Part shown: in pieces, positions 1-11,476 of the stretch
Layout of the letters: every line of letters begins with the position of its first letter
Position numbering within the stretch: the stretch's first letter is position 1
Origin: Dermacentor variabilis
Taxonomy: Eukaryota > Arthropoda > Arachnida > Ixodida > Ixodidae
Assembly (NCBI RefSeq): GCF_050947875.1
Contig: NC_134574.1
Span: forward strand, 107,652,469 to 107,716,468
Direction of reading: 5' to 3'
Length of the DNA stretch: 64,000 nucleotides
The notes under the pieces: model-generated
Told to the model about the DNA's origin: nothing
What the model saw: the letters and a program-made list of their open reading frames with translations, nothing else
Database searches by the model: none
Made by a program: the position numbers and the translations under genes

Positions 1-311
1 CAGACTTTACGCACCCTCCACACGTGGTGCGATCGCAAAGATAGTGCAATACTGGGGCCGACCCGCGCAGTAGGCGGAGTTCGCCATAAAGGGGCCCGCA
101 AACACAGCTTCGCGGATCATCCTTCCTCACAGAGTGAAAAGGCACTGGGTTTAGAGTGACCGCGGTAAGGACCCTCGCTGCGAAGAATCCCATGTCGCCG
201 TCAGACGTCGATGGTCTAGAAATTATTCCCGACCTCAACCACCGAGGCCCTCCACGTGGCGCGGATGCGTTACCGAACTAACTCAGCTCATCAAATTCTG
301 TTTCGAATAAA

Positions 312-505
312 CTCAAACACCAACATATTTTCCCAGCGGCGCGGCCTGCTCGGTTCCTTGAAACCCCACCATCGTGCTTGGCTCCGCGCATCCGCGATAA
401 AGCGGCTGTTGCCGGGAAGCGGGACAATTAGTCGGGGACCTCCGAAATTTATGGCGTTCCACTTTTGAAGGCGAAACTTAAGCTTCATCAAAATTTTGTT
501 CCTAA
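312..505 (-). repeat. Dispersed tick repeat, head portion (copy 1)
   Basis: Read on the minus strand this stretch carries the block seen again at 11318-11476 and 14985-15555: a CTTAAG/AAGCTT-containing start, then a GTGGAACGC-like segment, then CTTCCCGGCAAC. Only the head is recognisable here. I see no open frame conserved between copies, so it looks like a non-coding repeat. The class is unknown. Confidence 0.55.
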
Positions 506-688
506 TACTACCAATCACCTACTATTGCATGATTATCAAGATTACATCACTAAACATGAAAAATTATGCATTTATTCTGCAGATACCAGGCGTCAGGGGA
601 CAGACAGGTTTTGCTGGTGCACTCCCCAGTGAATGCTTCTGCATTAAAAATATTTTACTAGAAATTTTACTTCTCTTTATTTCATTTG

Positions 689-704
689 CCCCCCCCCCCC
701 CCCC
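689..704. repeat. Poly-C tract
   Basis: A run of 16 C lies about 50 bases before the splice acceptor of the first visible host exon. It adds to the pyrimidine-rich sequence ahead of that acceptor. Similar C or G runs occur near 10690 and 11530. Confidence 0.9.
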
Positions 705-757
705 AACCGGGCAGATATCTGGCGCATATTTAGCATTGGAATGGCTTTTCGCTACAG

Positions 758-1006
758 GGTCTCAAGCGGGTACAAAAGGGCGACCCAACGAAGAGAACCG
801 TAATCGCCATCGGCGGGATTGGTTACAGCAGCGGGCCCGCCTGGATTAAGTACAAGGATTTGATCAAGGAAGCCGCGAATGCGGGCTCTGGGATCGACAC
901 CGTGATTGCCATTTCCTCGGTCAGCGGCTGGCTCGAGGAGATGTCCATGTGCAAGGCCCTGCCACCGGCCTTCATCACGGCCTCCAACAAGGACTATCCG
1001 TCTCTG
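758..1006 (+). CDS. Internal exon (first visible) of a tick secreted GH18-like protein
   Basis: An open segment of 83 codons lies between a pyrimidine-rich acceptor (tttcgctacag, AG at 756-757) and a GT donor at 1007, and is in phase 0 at both ends. The translation includes VIAIGGIGYSSGPAW, like the SxGG strand of chitinase-fold (GH18) proteins, then IDTVIAISSVSGW, one cysteine in MSMCKALPP, and NKDYPSL. From memory this order fits a large tick-restricted family of secreted proteins distantly related to GH18. I do not see the catalytic DxxDxDxE motif in any visible exon, so the protein is probably not an active chitinase. Signal peptide and N-terminal exons would be upstream of the window. 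The exon is certain enough as coding; the family name is an inference. Confidence 0.72.
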
Positions 1007-3366
1007 GTATACGAGCGATATTCTTTCCTAAGTGCGTCCGCAGATGTCGCTTCGTGTATACGGACTATAACGTCGTCATGACGCTCCTATTCAGGCCAGG
1101 TTGCCAAACCACACTCGAACCCATCACCTTACCGGGGCCGGGAATTCGGTCCTCGGAACTAAAACCTACTTGATCCGCATTGTTAGAAAGTGCCTGAACC
1201 CGAACTGAACGTGAACCGAAGGGGAATAAAAGACACAAGAACGGCTTCCGCGTACGTAATAAACTGTTCAAGCATGTTTAGGTATGTAGAGTCGACAAAT
1301 ACACATTAGGCTAAACTAGACAGCTTTCCGTGGACAGTCGACGCGCCATATTAGCAGCCGGCTCACAACATGGTTTGTGTGCCTAAGTCAGAGGCACGTT
1401 TCAAAGCATCGGGAACCTCGGCCGAGCTCGGCCATGTTTGTTGCGCGCCGTGTGGCCGGAACGATGTCTCAGTTATGGTTGGGACATAGCGATTAATTCG
1501 TTAACTCGGTCACTTCAAAGACTAGCCACACATATTGAAAAATAAGTTTAGCGGCAGAACCTAACAAACCTTTCAGTCGCGGGCTGACGTCAGCAGAAAA
1601 AGTGCAGTCTAAAGGGACGCGGTACCTTGTACCCGGTATCCGGTATCAGAAGACCGCTACCTTGTAATTTTTGCATCCATTACCACAGCGCACGCTGCAG
1701 CCTGCATGTCCTGGAAAGTGACGTGGAAAGGTGTATATGATATGCCAGGTCTGGTATCGCGCTTAATAACCGTAATTTGCGCAGAGTGCCCAACACAAGC
1801 TGGTTTTTGGCTTCTACTAGCCGGTCATTCGTGTTTTGTGTTTAAAATAGAGCCTCGTGCGTGGATACTCTCAATGCGACCGTTCCGCTGCACCAGAATT
1901 ATTTCTTTGTGGTAATTAAACACGTTTGCGATACCGCTTTTCTCTAGGCATTCGCCCACGACATTGGATTCAGCACATGAGGCGCGGGCCTCATGAATCA
2001 TGCCTAAAGGTGCATAATTTTGCGTAGCAATTTTTTTCAGATCTGTTTCGCCACAACAAATAGGAAAGAACGCAATTGTACGTTGTAGGGACTCTCAGAT
2101 TTAGGAAAACAGAATTTCTACTGGTCTCCATTTTCATTTAATATCTGATAGCACGAAAACTCCAGCAAAAATACAATATTACACAATGCCAAACAACGGG
2201 CAGCGACCCTAACAGACTAGTAGGCTGTGCACAACGTTGTGCTGCAGATACATTGTTCTCTCGTCTTCGTCTTACGCAATGATGTTCCTTAGCGTTGTTT
2301 GGAGAACAAAGGCGAAGCTCAGAGTAGTGTTGTGCTCATTTGTCCTTGTGGCAACTAGTATCATCCGTATTGCCACCCCGCTATTGTTCTGATAATACGT
2401 TGTATGCTGAATTTCTCTTTGAAAACTTTCGCCAATGCGAGCGAATTGGAGCAATTCATACATGAAGAACGAAGCTATATAAAAAAATTCTCGATCTCCT
2501 AGAAAACCCTATTCATCTGGTATGTCATTGCCCGATATCTACCCAAGACTTTGCAACGCCGTCACTATATCCGGTGCATTTGCTTCTGTATATCCGTTCA
2601 TTCTCAAAACGTCCGAGTCGCAGCACTTATATGCTGTTTGTTATATCAGACTCTTATTGCTGCAAGCGCTGCTGACTCTACCGACACCGGTGTCCACCTG
2701 CCCGTATATAGTAACGCCCTGGCCATTCGGCGACTTCGGGGTTCCAACGCAGGCTGCGTTGCAAGCCGATATTGTGGCTGATGTTCCATATCGAGAGATA
2801 TCGATATCATATCTGGTGATATCTCGCTAATATATTCGATACGACGCCGGCATACGTCGCCGCTGCCGCACGAAAACAGCTGTGGAGCCCTCCTTCGTAG
2901 CTTCAGGTGGTTAATCGCTTTGCTGTGAGACACTGACAAATGGTGCGGCGGCCCACTCCAGCGTCTATTATGAATCGCGTACGCTTCACGAGTTTCACGG
3001 ACGGGCTGGTCACAACATCTCCTTACTATGCGCTCTTGACAAGAAATACGCGTGAGTCTAAATCACGCATCCCAAAAACGGCGCTCTCGCCGTAAAGGAA
3101 GCCAATATCGAAGGGTATTGGTGGGTGCCCTACAAGAGCTGGGAGAGATTGCAGTAGCCGTAAACACGTAATGGCCGCCATATTTTGGACATCCCTCATT
3201 AACGAGCAATTGCACGTGCTGTAATGCATAGTCAAATTACTACCCGCTGTCACATTTGTTAAATTGGCACGTTCGCACTGTTGGTCATAAAGGGAGTGCG
3301 GACACTTTAGGTGAAGATGATGGCCCTCGAAAAAGAAGGAAAAGAAGGAGCAAACCTCTTAGTGCG
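1007..3366. other. Intron 1, first part: no gene seen
   Basis: Start of the roughly 13-kb intron after the first visible exon. I recognise no domain, RNA gene or element end here. Short open frames in several phases show no family features. A small GATATC-rich imperfect palindrome lies at 2795-2826. Confidence 0.6.
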
Positions 3367-3693
3367 CTAAATAATTTAACACAATAGATTTTTACACCAG
3401 TTTCAGTATGATTACCCAAGAGGGGTATGTGCGTCACCACGTCATCACGCAGAAGGATGTCACGTGGGAGCAGTAGCTCGCGACCATCGGGAACTCACTC
3501 CTGCTCGCTCTGCTGTATGTAGCAGATCGGGCATCGGCTCGCGCAATCAGTAACAGCCTAGCAGACGACAGAGAGCCAGAGTGAGTTCGAAATGTGGGAA
3601 TGCCTGACTATCGCGTGCTCGCCTTTTGCGTGATGACGATGTGGAACTTAAAGACCTCCACGCGTAAATAAACTGTGGTGCTAAATTATTTAG
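3367..3693. mobile_element. Foldback / MITE-like element
   Basis: Three exact inverted pairs share one centre near 3535-3540: CTAAATAATTTA at 3367-3378 with its complement at 3682-3693, CGTCATCACGC at 3440-3450 with 3628-3638, and GAACTCACTC at 3491-3500 with 3579-3588. The sequence between them pairs only partly. The whole unit is about 327 bp and codes for nothing recognisable. A non-autonomous DNA transposon is likely, but I could not fix a target-site duplication. Confidence 0.6.
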
Positions 3694-5150
3694 AACTTTC
3701 CGAGGTTTGCGTCTACTTCTTTTTGGTTCCGAGCTCCAGGACTTTGATTTAGCACGAAAAATGAAACGTGGAAAATGTTCAATCAGTAGCGCTCTGATTT
3801 CAGACTGCGAGAACGCACCAATACGTGGTGTCTAAAACGTGGCGGCCGTGATGCGTACCTGGTACCACAATAACTTCCAGCGCATTTAATTCGAAGAAAA
3901 ATCGCCTTCGAGATAAGGCTTTGATTATCCGACGAAACCATCGCTGGGGCGTGGAGTCGGGCATGAATTTGAAATTTGGCATTTCATTACGACACGTGTA
4001 AAGTCGTTCACCATCCTTTGATCAAAGGAGCATGCGGAAGAAATATCGTGGCCACTGCTCGCAGAAAATTTGTGATGCATGCAGGATTCATACGGTACGG
4101 GTGCTTGCGTTGGCGCACCATTTGTTGTTGTGTCACAGCAAAGCGGTTAAAGAGAAAGTTCCGCGAAGATTTTCGCGCGGCAGTGGCGTATGATTGCATG
4201 GTCGTTATTGAATGTTAGCCATGTCTGTAAAACACGTCGGTGGGCTAGTTGGTGCATTGTATTTAGGAAAAAGTACAGCCAATAAAATACGCACACAGGA
4301 AACATGCAAGAAGACGGGCGAGACGCTGGTCAGCCATGCCAGCCACCGTGGCAGCCTGTGTCGGAGCCCCGAAGCAACCACCCACTGCCATCGGTATAAT
4401 ACGCAAGAACATCTGTCTGAGTGTTTAGAAGTACTGTGCTCGGATAAATATTTGGCGCAGCGAAGTAAACACGCCTAATGTGGTGATGTGTTCGCAAGGT
4501 CTTCCGTAGATTTCGAGTGGTGCCAATTTAAAGCAACTTTACGTTCCAGTGTTGCAAAACTTCTTTATACACCTTCAATGTCTTCATTGTATGACTTGCG
4601 TTTTCACACTTCTGCGACGGTTTCTTGACAGAAAAATTGTAAGTACATAGCGTGTTAGTATCTACAAGGTAGTACTATTTATCACTGTAGACTTGTCCGT
4701 TTTTCGGTTGCATTTTTGGTAGTTTTCATGTGTTTACAAGATTTTGTTCTCCGTTCCTTTCCGTGGGTTTACTTGGGTTAAATTTCTTTTACTTTAGGAA
4801 CGTTTACCTACTGCTTTGGGGCACACTGCCGGGACAACTCAGCGCCTTGGTTTTGTACCTTAAAGCATGTACCTGCCTCCGCTGCGGCTTCGAATAAGCA
4901 TCAGCTGATAGCGAATCTGTTGAACTTGTGTATTGCGGTCTGTCGTTTGCGCTAAGGGCAATTCGGAGAAAGCCCCGACTAGCCTACTTTCAAACTATCG
5001 TGAGTTTTGATGATATAATTAGCGCGAGAGGGGACACAGAGCACAAGAAAGGCGATAAGGACAAGGTTACAGCATTGTGAAATACCCAACTAGGCCGCTC
5101 TCACACCTAGTGAAATTTCGAAAATGTTCCTCGCGACGGGGACGCAAAAG
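3694..5150. other. Intron sequence without recognisable genes
   Basis: AT-rich intronic DNA between the foldback element and the first Gypsy element. No domain, splice-bounded coding segment or repeat family was recognised. Confidence 0.55.
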
Positions 5151-5151
5151 A

Positions 5152-5339
5152 ATAATACTGCTTCACGCGTATGGTATGTGAGTGTTTGAAGGAGGCGCGT
5201 AGGCGCCATCGCTCGAGAAAACAGGAGGAAGAACGAACTGAGCTCGTGCTGTGAATCTAACCGGTTAGTGCCGCAACCGCTGTTGTAAATATAACCTGTA
5301 AATATTTGCTCGTCATACTGACTCGCCCTTCGCGTTACA
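5152..5339 (+). repeat. 5' LTR of Gypsy element 1
   Basis: Aligns with 9893-10079: shared landmarks are GAGGCGCGT.GGCGCCATC, GAGGAAGAACGAACTG and TGTTGTAAATATAACCTGTA. Many substitutions separate the two copies. The outer boundary is approximate. Confidence 0.75.
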
Positions 5340-5402
5340 TTGTGGCGGAGCTCACTCCTCGCAACTGATCCTCGAAGTAACCGCACGATCATAATCTCTG
5401 CC

Positions 5403-6434
5403 ATGGCTTCCGATGGAACCACCCCGTCGCCACCTACACCTGCGGCGCTAACCACAACGTACGTTACTGTTCCTAGTCTCCGTGATCCTCGAACATTCTT
5501 CGCCCAAAATGACATTTACTTCGACGAATGGCTCAGCATGTGTGAGCGTGTTAACGAAGACCACCACTGGGACCCTACCGCATGCTTGCCAATGTGATCG
5601 TTTACCTGGACGAGACACCGCGTGTCTGGTTTCGCACCCATGAGATCGACCTTTCCAGCTGGGACATTTTCAAAGAACGGCTTCGCGACCTATTTGGCAA
5701 CCCGTCAGGTCGCCAACAGGCTGCTCGAAGAGAGCTTGCCGCCCGTGTCCTGTCGTCGTCCGAATCGTATGTCTCCTACATATCGGAAGTTTTGCCGGAA
5801 ATTTGACGAGCACATGACCGAGGGTGACAATGTGAGCCATATCCAAAAAGGCATCGTGGACGACGCCTTTAATTCGCTCGTCTATGACAACGTTCCTACC
5901 GTCGACGCCATCGTCAAAGAATGCCGCCGCTTCGAGGTAGCCGAAAGCCACCGCGGCGTCCGACAGGTTTCCCGGCTCCCAAACACCCATGCCACGTCCT
6001 CTTGCTGCACTTTTACCGCCACACGACCATTTCAAAAGAACGCCACACGCATCGTTTGCCGTATGATTGAAGCGGTGAGTCAGACCCACCTTCATCCACG
6101 ACCCACTGACGGTACCTTTCACCAAGCCGCCTATTCTCTATTGGATTGTTTATTACCTTGCAATCCTCCAGAATGGTGAGCCCCAGACGACTAACGATCT
6201 GCTTCCACTGCCACCGCTTTGGTCATGTATCCCGCCACTGTCGCACCACCTGGATGCCGCCACACTGGAGCTCATTCCCTGCTCCTCGCCCATACACCGA
6301 CACTCGCCGTTATTCACCTCGCCGTCTGTAGCCTACTTCCGATGCCACTTACAGCCGCTCCTCCGTGCGATCGCCGTCGCTCCGCGTCATCCCAGGCTCG
6401 GCGCTTTTCCTCACCTACCAGACGGACGGAAAAC
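5403..6434 (+). pseudogene. gag: Gag remnant of Gypsy element 1
   Basis: Starts with ATG at 5403 and keeps gag landmarks spread over several frames: FDEWLSMCERVNEDHHW, a VWFRTHE segment, SYVSYISEVL, and further on the CCHC zinc knuckle CFHCHRFGHVSRHC at about 6199-6240. Frameshifts occur near 5580, 5800 and beyond. Gag proteins of this type form the particle shell and bind RNA through the knuckle. The former gag end is at the heptamer 6428-6434, where the expected stop is now a sense codon. Confidence 0.8.
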
Positions 6435-6492
6435 AAGGCCGTGCAGCTCATGGAGGTTGTGCTGCATCCCGTTCGTGCTGTCCAAATCCTCC
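6428..6492 (+). promoter_or_regulatory. Relic of the gag-pol -1 frameshift signal, element 1
   Basis: Heptamer GGAAAAC at 6428-6434, an 8-nt spacer, stem 1 GCAGCTC (6443-6449) with GTGCTGC (6459-6465; six of seven pairs), a 9-nt loop holding GGAGG (6452-6456), and a matching CCTCC at 6488-6492. The distances equal those of the intact minus-strand element at 50073-50137. The stop codon normally following the heptamer has become AAG. Confidence 0.6.
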
Positions 6493-9400
6493 GTTGACGC
6501 TCCTCAGCAACACGAACCTAATTGAAGTTGACGTAGATGGTGTTCCGTTGACGGCATTATATGATACTGGAGGCGAAGTGTCCATAATGATCGCTAACCT
6601 ATGTCGTCCCCTCAAAAAGGATCTAACGCCTGCCATCACTAGATCCGTAGGTGTCGCCAATGGCGCCACTGTTGCCGTCAGGGATATGTGCACTGCTCCA
6701 ATAGAAATTGCTGGCCGCCAAGTTTCACTCTTATTCACCGTGCTGACCAGTTGCCCTCATGACCTAATCTTCGGGCTCGACTTTCTGACGACGCATTCGG
6801 CCCTCATCGACTGTTCCACCGGTACGCTGTGCCTCGAGCTTCCTCTTCTTTCAGTTCAGACATTCGTCCCGAACAACCGAACACCTTCTGCACTAAAGCG
6901 TTTGTTCGCTTGCCGCCAAAAGCCTTAACCTTCGTTGAATTGGCCTCAACAGTAATTGTGCCTGATGGCGACTATGTCGTCGCACATATTCGTGATGTCC
7001 TCCTGGCGCGCGGCATCTTCGTGGCACACTCCGTCGAATCCCTTGCCGCTAATCGGATGTGTCTCCCCGTTATCAATTTTAGCTTGACGAAGCAAGTGTT
7101 ACCAGAAGGCATAGCGTTGGCCACGCTCCGGTCGATGGCAGACGACCACGTCACTGCTTTTGCAGGCCGACGCGTCTCCAGATCCTCCTAGTTACGCGCT
7201 GGATTCCTTGAACCTCGACGACCCATTACGTCCCATGGTCGCTCCGGACCTCGCACCTGACGAAGCAGCCACCCTATGTCGGCTTTTGCTTTCCTACCGC
7301 GACATTGTTAACCTTGCTAAGCTTCGGATAAACACTGGTGATGCTGTTCCCATTCACGGCCGACCGTATCGCGTGTCCATGGTAGAGAGGAAGTTATTCA
7401 GCAGGAAGTAAACAAGATGTTCGCCAGAGGCATTGTTAAGCCCTCGTCGAGTCCTTGGGCGTCGACAGTCGTTGATTACAGCCACTTAAACCGAATTACT
7501 GAAAGGGACGTTTATCCTTTACCGCGAATCGACGAACCTCTTTATTGTCTTCACGGTGCCAAATACTTTTCTTCCATCGACCTTCAATCTGGTTATTGGC
7601 AGATTTCCGTCGATGAGCAAGACCAAGAAAAGACCGCTTTCGCCACTCCAGACGGTGTCTACTAATTGAAGGTTATGCCGTTCGGTTTCTGCAATGCCCC
7701 AACCACGTTCGAACGGATGGTCGACTCTCTGCTTCAAGGTTTCAAGTGGTCAACTTTCATTTATTACCTCGACGACGTCATTATGTTCTCTGCTACATTT
7801 GAGACGCACCTTGAGCGCGTAGAAGCTATCCTTGACGTCTTCCGCAAGACTTGGCTCAAATTAAACTCATCGAAGTGCCACTTCGGACGCCGACAAAATA
7901 CAGTGCTAGGCCATCTTGTCAATGCTTCCGGAGTACAAACCGACCCAGAGAAGGTTCGAGCAGTAAGGTTTTTCCCGTACCTCAGCCTGTCAAAGACATC
8001 CAGAGGTTTGTGGGGCTCTGTTTTTATTTCCGGCGGTTCGTGAAAGATTTCGCAGCAATCGCTTGACCACTCACTGAATTTCTTAACAAAGACGTGCCTT
8101 TTGCGTGTGGTTCCCCTCAGGTTGCCGCATTTTCACGCCTTATCACAATTCACACCAATGCACCTGTCTTGGCCCGCTTTGACCCGTCCGAACCTAAAGA
8201 CGTCCGAACCGAAGCCAGGGGTTATGGCATCGGCGCCGCATTATCGCAACGCCAACACGGACACGACCGCGTTATAGCCTATGCTGTCCGTCGACTGACA
8301 AATGCAGAGCGCAACTATTCCATTAATGAGCGCGAATGTCTGGCTGTCGTCTGTGCTGTTTCAAACTTCCGCCCCTATTTACATGGCAAGCGCTTCTCAG
8401 TAATCACAGACCATGGTGCGCTATGTTGGCTTTCGTCGCTCAAGGATCCCACTGGCCGGCTCGGTCGTGGGGCCCTCCAACTACAAGAATATCCCTACAC
8501 AGTGAGTTACAAGTCGGGACGCCAACACCAGGACGCAGATCTCCTCTCTCGCTACCCAGTCGAAGACGTGACCTCTACGTATGATATTGACACGGACACT
8601 TGTGTTATCTCTGTTTTTCCTCTGCTCCATGTGGCCGACGAGCAGCGCTGTGACCCGTCTTTGCGTATCATCACTGACCTCCTCCTTGCCGACAGTTCCC
8701 TTCGCTTATTCATACTTCAAGATGGCGTACTCTACCGTCCCAAAGTTCACACCGACGGCCCTGCATTGCTCCTTGTGATACCTAAACGCATTCGCTCGGC
8801 TGTTCTCCACGAACTTCAGGACCTCCCTACTGCCGGTCACCTAGGTGTGTCACGTACCTACGACCGGATCCGCCGACGCTTCTTTTGGCCAGGCCTTGCT
8901 CGCACTGTTCGAAGATACGTAGCTGCGTGTGAGAAATGCCAGCGACGCAAGACACAATCGACGCTCCCTGCTGGGTACCTTCAACCACTCGACATTCCCC
9001 CGGAAGCACACTTTGGCGTTGCTTTGGACTTACTTGGCCCTTTTCCTCTTTCTACCTCTGGGAACAGGTGAATCGCTGTGGTCACGGATTACGCCACGTG
9101 CTACGCCATAACCCGAGCGCTTCCTATGAGCTGCGCCACAGATGTCGCCAATTTTCTTCTACGCGACGCGATTTTATTACGTGGAGCTCCGCGACAACTT
9201 CTCACAGACCGTGGCCGGACATCCCTATCAAAAGTTATCGCGGACTACCTGCTGTCCTGTGCCACGAGGTACAAGCTATCCACGTCACCATCCGCAAGCA
9301 AATTCCCTCACGGAGCGTTTCGATCGCACTGCCACAGACATGCTCGTGAAATATGTCTCTTCAGACCACACTGAGTGGGACCTCGCTCTACCGTTTGTCA

Positions 9401-9960
9401 CATTTCCTTATAATTCCCCGCACAAGGACACAGCCAGTTATTCCCTATTTTTCCTTCTGTTCGGCCGAGAACGAGCACTGCCCCTCGACACAACCCTCTC
9501 TCTTCTTGTGGCACCGACCAGTGAATATGCGCTTGACGCCATCGCACGCTGTGCCTACGCAACCGAAATTGCCCGTGACCGCCTTCTGAAATCCCAAGGG
9601 AGTCATAGGCGTTTGTACGACCGGCGACACATAGACGTGCACTTCCCGCCTGGTTCTTTGATGCTTCTATGATTTCCATCACGTCAGGTTGGCCTGTCAG
9701 GAAAATTGCTGTCTCTTTACACAGGCTCATGCCGAGTGCTTCGTGCCGTGACTCCCATCACATACGAGATCGCCCCTGACGCCCCATCTGCTTCCCGGTC
9801 CAACGATATCGTGCACGTTACACGATTGAAGCAGTGTCACCCTCCCAGTGATGACATTTCGACGCCCCGGGCCGTTGCTTCTGCCGCCAGGAAATTATAC
9901 TATACGCGTGTGGTATTTGATTGTTTGAACGAGGCGCGTCGGCGCCATCACTAGAGAAAA
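6488..9960 (+). pseudogene. pol: Pol remnant of Gypsy element 1
   Basis: Fragments in order: aspartic protease (ALYDTGGEVS, about 6557), reverse transcriptase (SSIDLQSGYWQ and YLDD near 7767), RNase H, integrase zinc finger (H..H, CEKCQRRK) and core (VALDLLGPFPLS, then LLTDRG in another frame). A TAA at 7663-7665 interrupts the reverse transcriptase, a TGA at 9069-9071 interrupts the integrase, and there are frameshifts elsewhere. The RNase H motif usually read as TDAS is altered to TEAR, losing the first catalytic aspartate. The product cannot be functional. Confidence 0.9.
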
Positions 9961-10079
9961 GAGGAGGAAGAACGAACTGGGCTCGCGCTGTAAAACTAAC
10001 CGGTCAGCGCTGCAACCGCTGTTGTAAATATAACCTGTAAATAGTGGCTCGTCTTACTGACTCGTACATCGCGCAACAA
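9893..10079 (+). repeat. 3' LTR of Gypsy element 1
   Basis: Partner of 5152-5339; ends near CGCGCAACA. The divergence between the two LTRs marks an old insertion. Boundaries are approximate and no clear target-site duplication was seen. Confidence 0.75.
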
Positions 10080-10808
10080 TACAAATTCACATACATGCCG
10101 GCATACCATCATACAGTGAACGATAAATTGTGCTGAATATATGGACGTGTTTTTTTTTGTCAAGCTGCAATAGACAGGCACACATAACAATACGCTTACG
10201 AAGATACTCATCGTTCCTCACTCATTTATTTACTCACTGGTGACCTCCGACAACATTATTTCGCAAAACACGCACAGATATCGCGACACAAGAAGAAAAC
10301 AATATTTGTTTCTGTTGAGAAGTCTTCATTGACTTGGCTTACTTTGTCAGCCAAATTCAACCGGGCCTGCCAAAGGCAGTCCTAACTGGGCTAGTTGGTT
10401 GCTTCGGTAACCAAGATGCGCAATGTCTTGGACTTTTTGCATTTACAGGAAACGTGACCTGGCTTTCCGGGAATGTAGGCACGTAGGCGAACCGTATAGG
10501 TCCCAATTAGAACCCTCCATTCAGGATTGCCATTCAGACTAGTGACGGAGCCAATAAATCGCCCACCGTAAATGTACTCCCTCCCCACCAAAAAAAAAGT
10601 TTGTGTGTTAGTGTGCAGTCTTCCCAGCCCCCTCAAGCTCTCTCCTCTTTCCCGTGCCCGGACAAATCGGCGCACCTCCCCCCGCCACCCGCCCCCCCCC
10701 CCTGCTGGAAAGACAGTCCTAGCTACACCACGGCCATACACATCAGTTGTAGGTGTCAGTTTGTTGTCTTGTCAGTTTGTTGGTGTGAAACGGGATTCCG
10801 CCTTGATT
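10080..10808. other. Intron 1 spacer: no gene seen
   Basis: Contains a poly-C run near 10690 and pyrimidine-rich stretches. No coding family or element end was recognised. Confidence 0.5.
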
Positions 10809-11272
10809 AGAGAGTTCTAGACCTGGGGATCCAAGCGGCTTGGGGACCCAGTAAATTGCGGGCCCCAAGTGCGCATGCGCACTACCTAAGGAAGTTTCGC
10901 GTTCTTGCGCTCGCGTTGACCAAGACCCAAGATTAAAAAAAATTGCGCAAGCCGTCTTGGGTCGACCTTGCGGCTTTGCTTGGCTTAAAGAAGCATACTT
11001 AATTCGTAGAACTTATACCACAGTGGTTAGGTTTATTACATTTTACTGTTTGCCCTTTTTGCTCAAAAATAAATTGTGCTCGTTTTCACTTGGAAGAAAA
11101 TCTTTCCTTCTTTCTTGCTTTCAGGCACCTTTTTATTTTTCCCACTGCGTAGTCCCCAACGCAGTCTCCGTTTGACCTCATTTTCGAACTGCTGCTCCTG
11201 TAAACCCAAGAGCAGCCCACCCAGCGTGGCTTGGGAACCCAGACTCTTAGGTCCCCAATTCTAAAGCTCTCT
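10809..11272. mobile_element. MITE candidate with terminal inverted repeats
   Basis: The left end, 10809-10835 (AGAGAGTTCTAGACCTGGGG onward), matches the reverse complement of the right end, 11246-11272, at most of 27 positions. Internal CTTGGG-containing segments next to the ends also pair. It is about 464 bp with no transposase. The flanks share ATT on both sides, a possible 3-bp duplication that I do not rely on. Confidence 0.55.
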
Positions 11273-11317
11273 ATTATCTAATGCATAAAATATGACGCTA
11301 TGCAGATCTGAAAGAAA

Positions 11318-11476
11318 AAAAATGGAGGACGCGTAAGCTTCGCCTTTAGGAGTGGAACGCGATCGCATTCAAAGACCAATGACTACTTTGCCGGCTTCCC
11401 GGCAACTGCAGCTTGTGTAAGCTTAATGCCTGCCGGGAAACTCTGGGGGCCAGCGCTATTCACGAAGACGAGCTTT
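11318..11476 (+). repeat. Dispersed tick repeat, head (copy 2, left part)
   Basis: Starts with GGAGGACGCGTAAGCTTCGC and continues with GTGGAACGCGATCGCATTCA and CTTCCCGGCAACTGCAGCTT, matching 14985-15140. Its tail lies at 13775-13872, on the far side of a LINE, so the two parts were probably one copy. Confidence 0.6.

Larger units (their letters stand above)
5152..10079 (+). mobile_element. Decayed Ty3/Gypsy LTR retrotransposon (element 1)
   Basis: Canonical order LTR, gag, protease, reverse transcriptase, RNase H, integrase, LTR, but every reading frame is broken by stops or frameshifts. The LTRs (about 5152-5339 and 9893-10079) align throughout yet differ at many positions, so this is an old insertion. 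It shares domain order and gag-pol junction design with the intact elements at 24864-29997 and 46373-51606. It lies in sense orientation inside intron 1 of the host gene. There is no env frame. Confidence 0.9.

Noticed and set aside
2795..2826. GATATC-rich imperfect palindrome
   Set aside because: The stem is only 8 bp with a 15-nt loop in AT-rich DNA; this is within chance expectation.
5670..6125. 151-codon minus-strand frame inside element 1
   Set aside because: Antisense shadow of the gag remnant; no family features. The same applies to minus-strand frames opposite the pol at 26271-29840 and plus-strand frames opposite 46565-51357.
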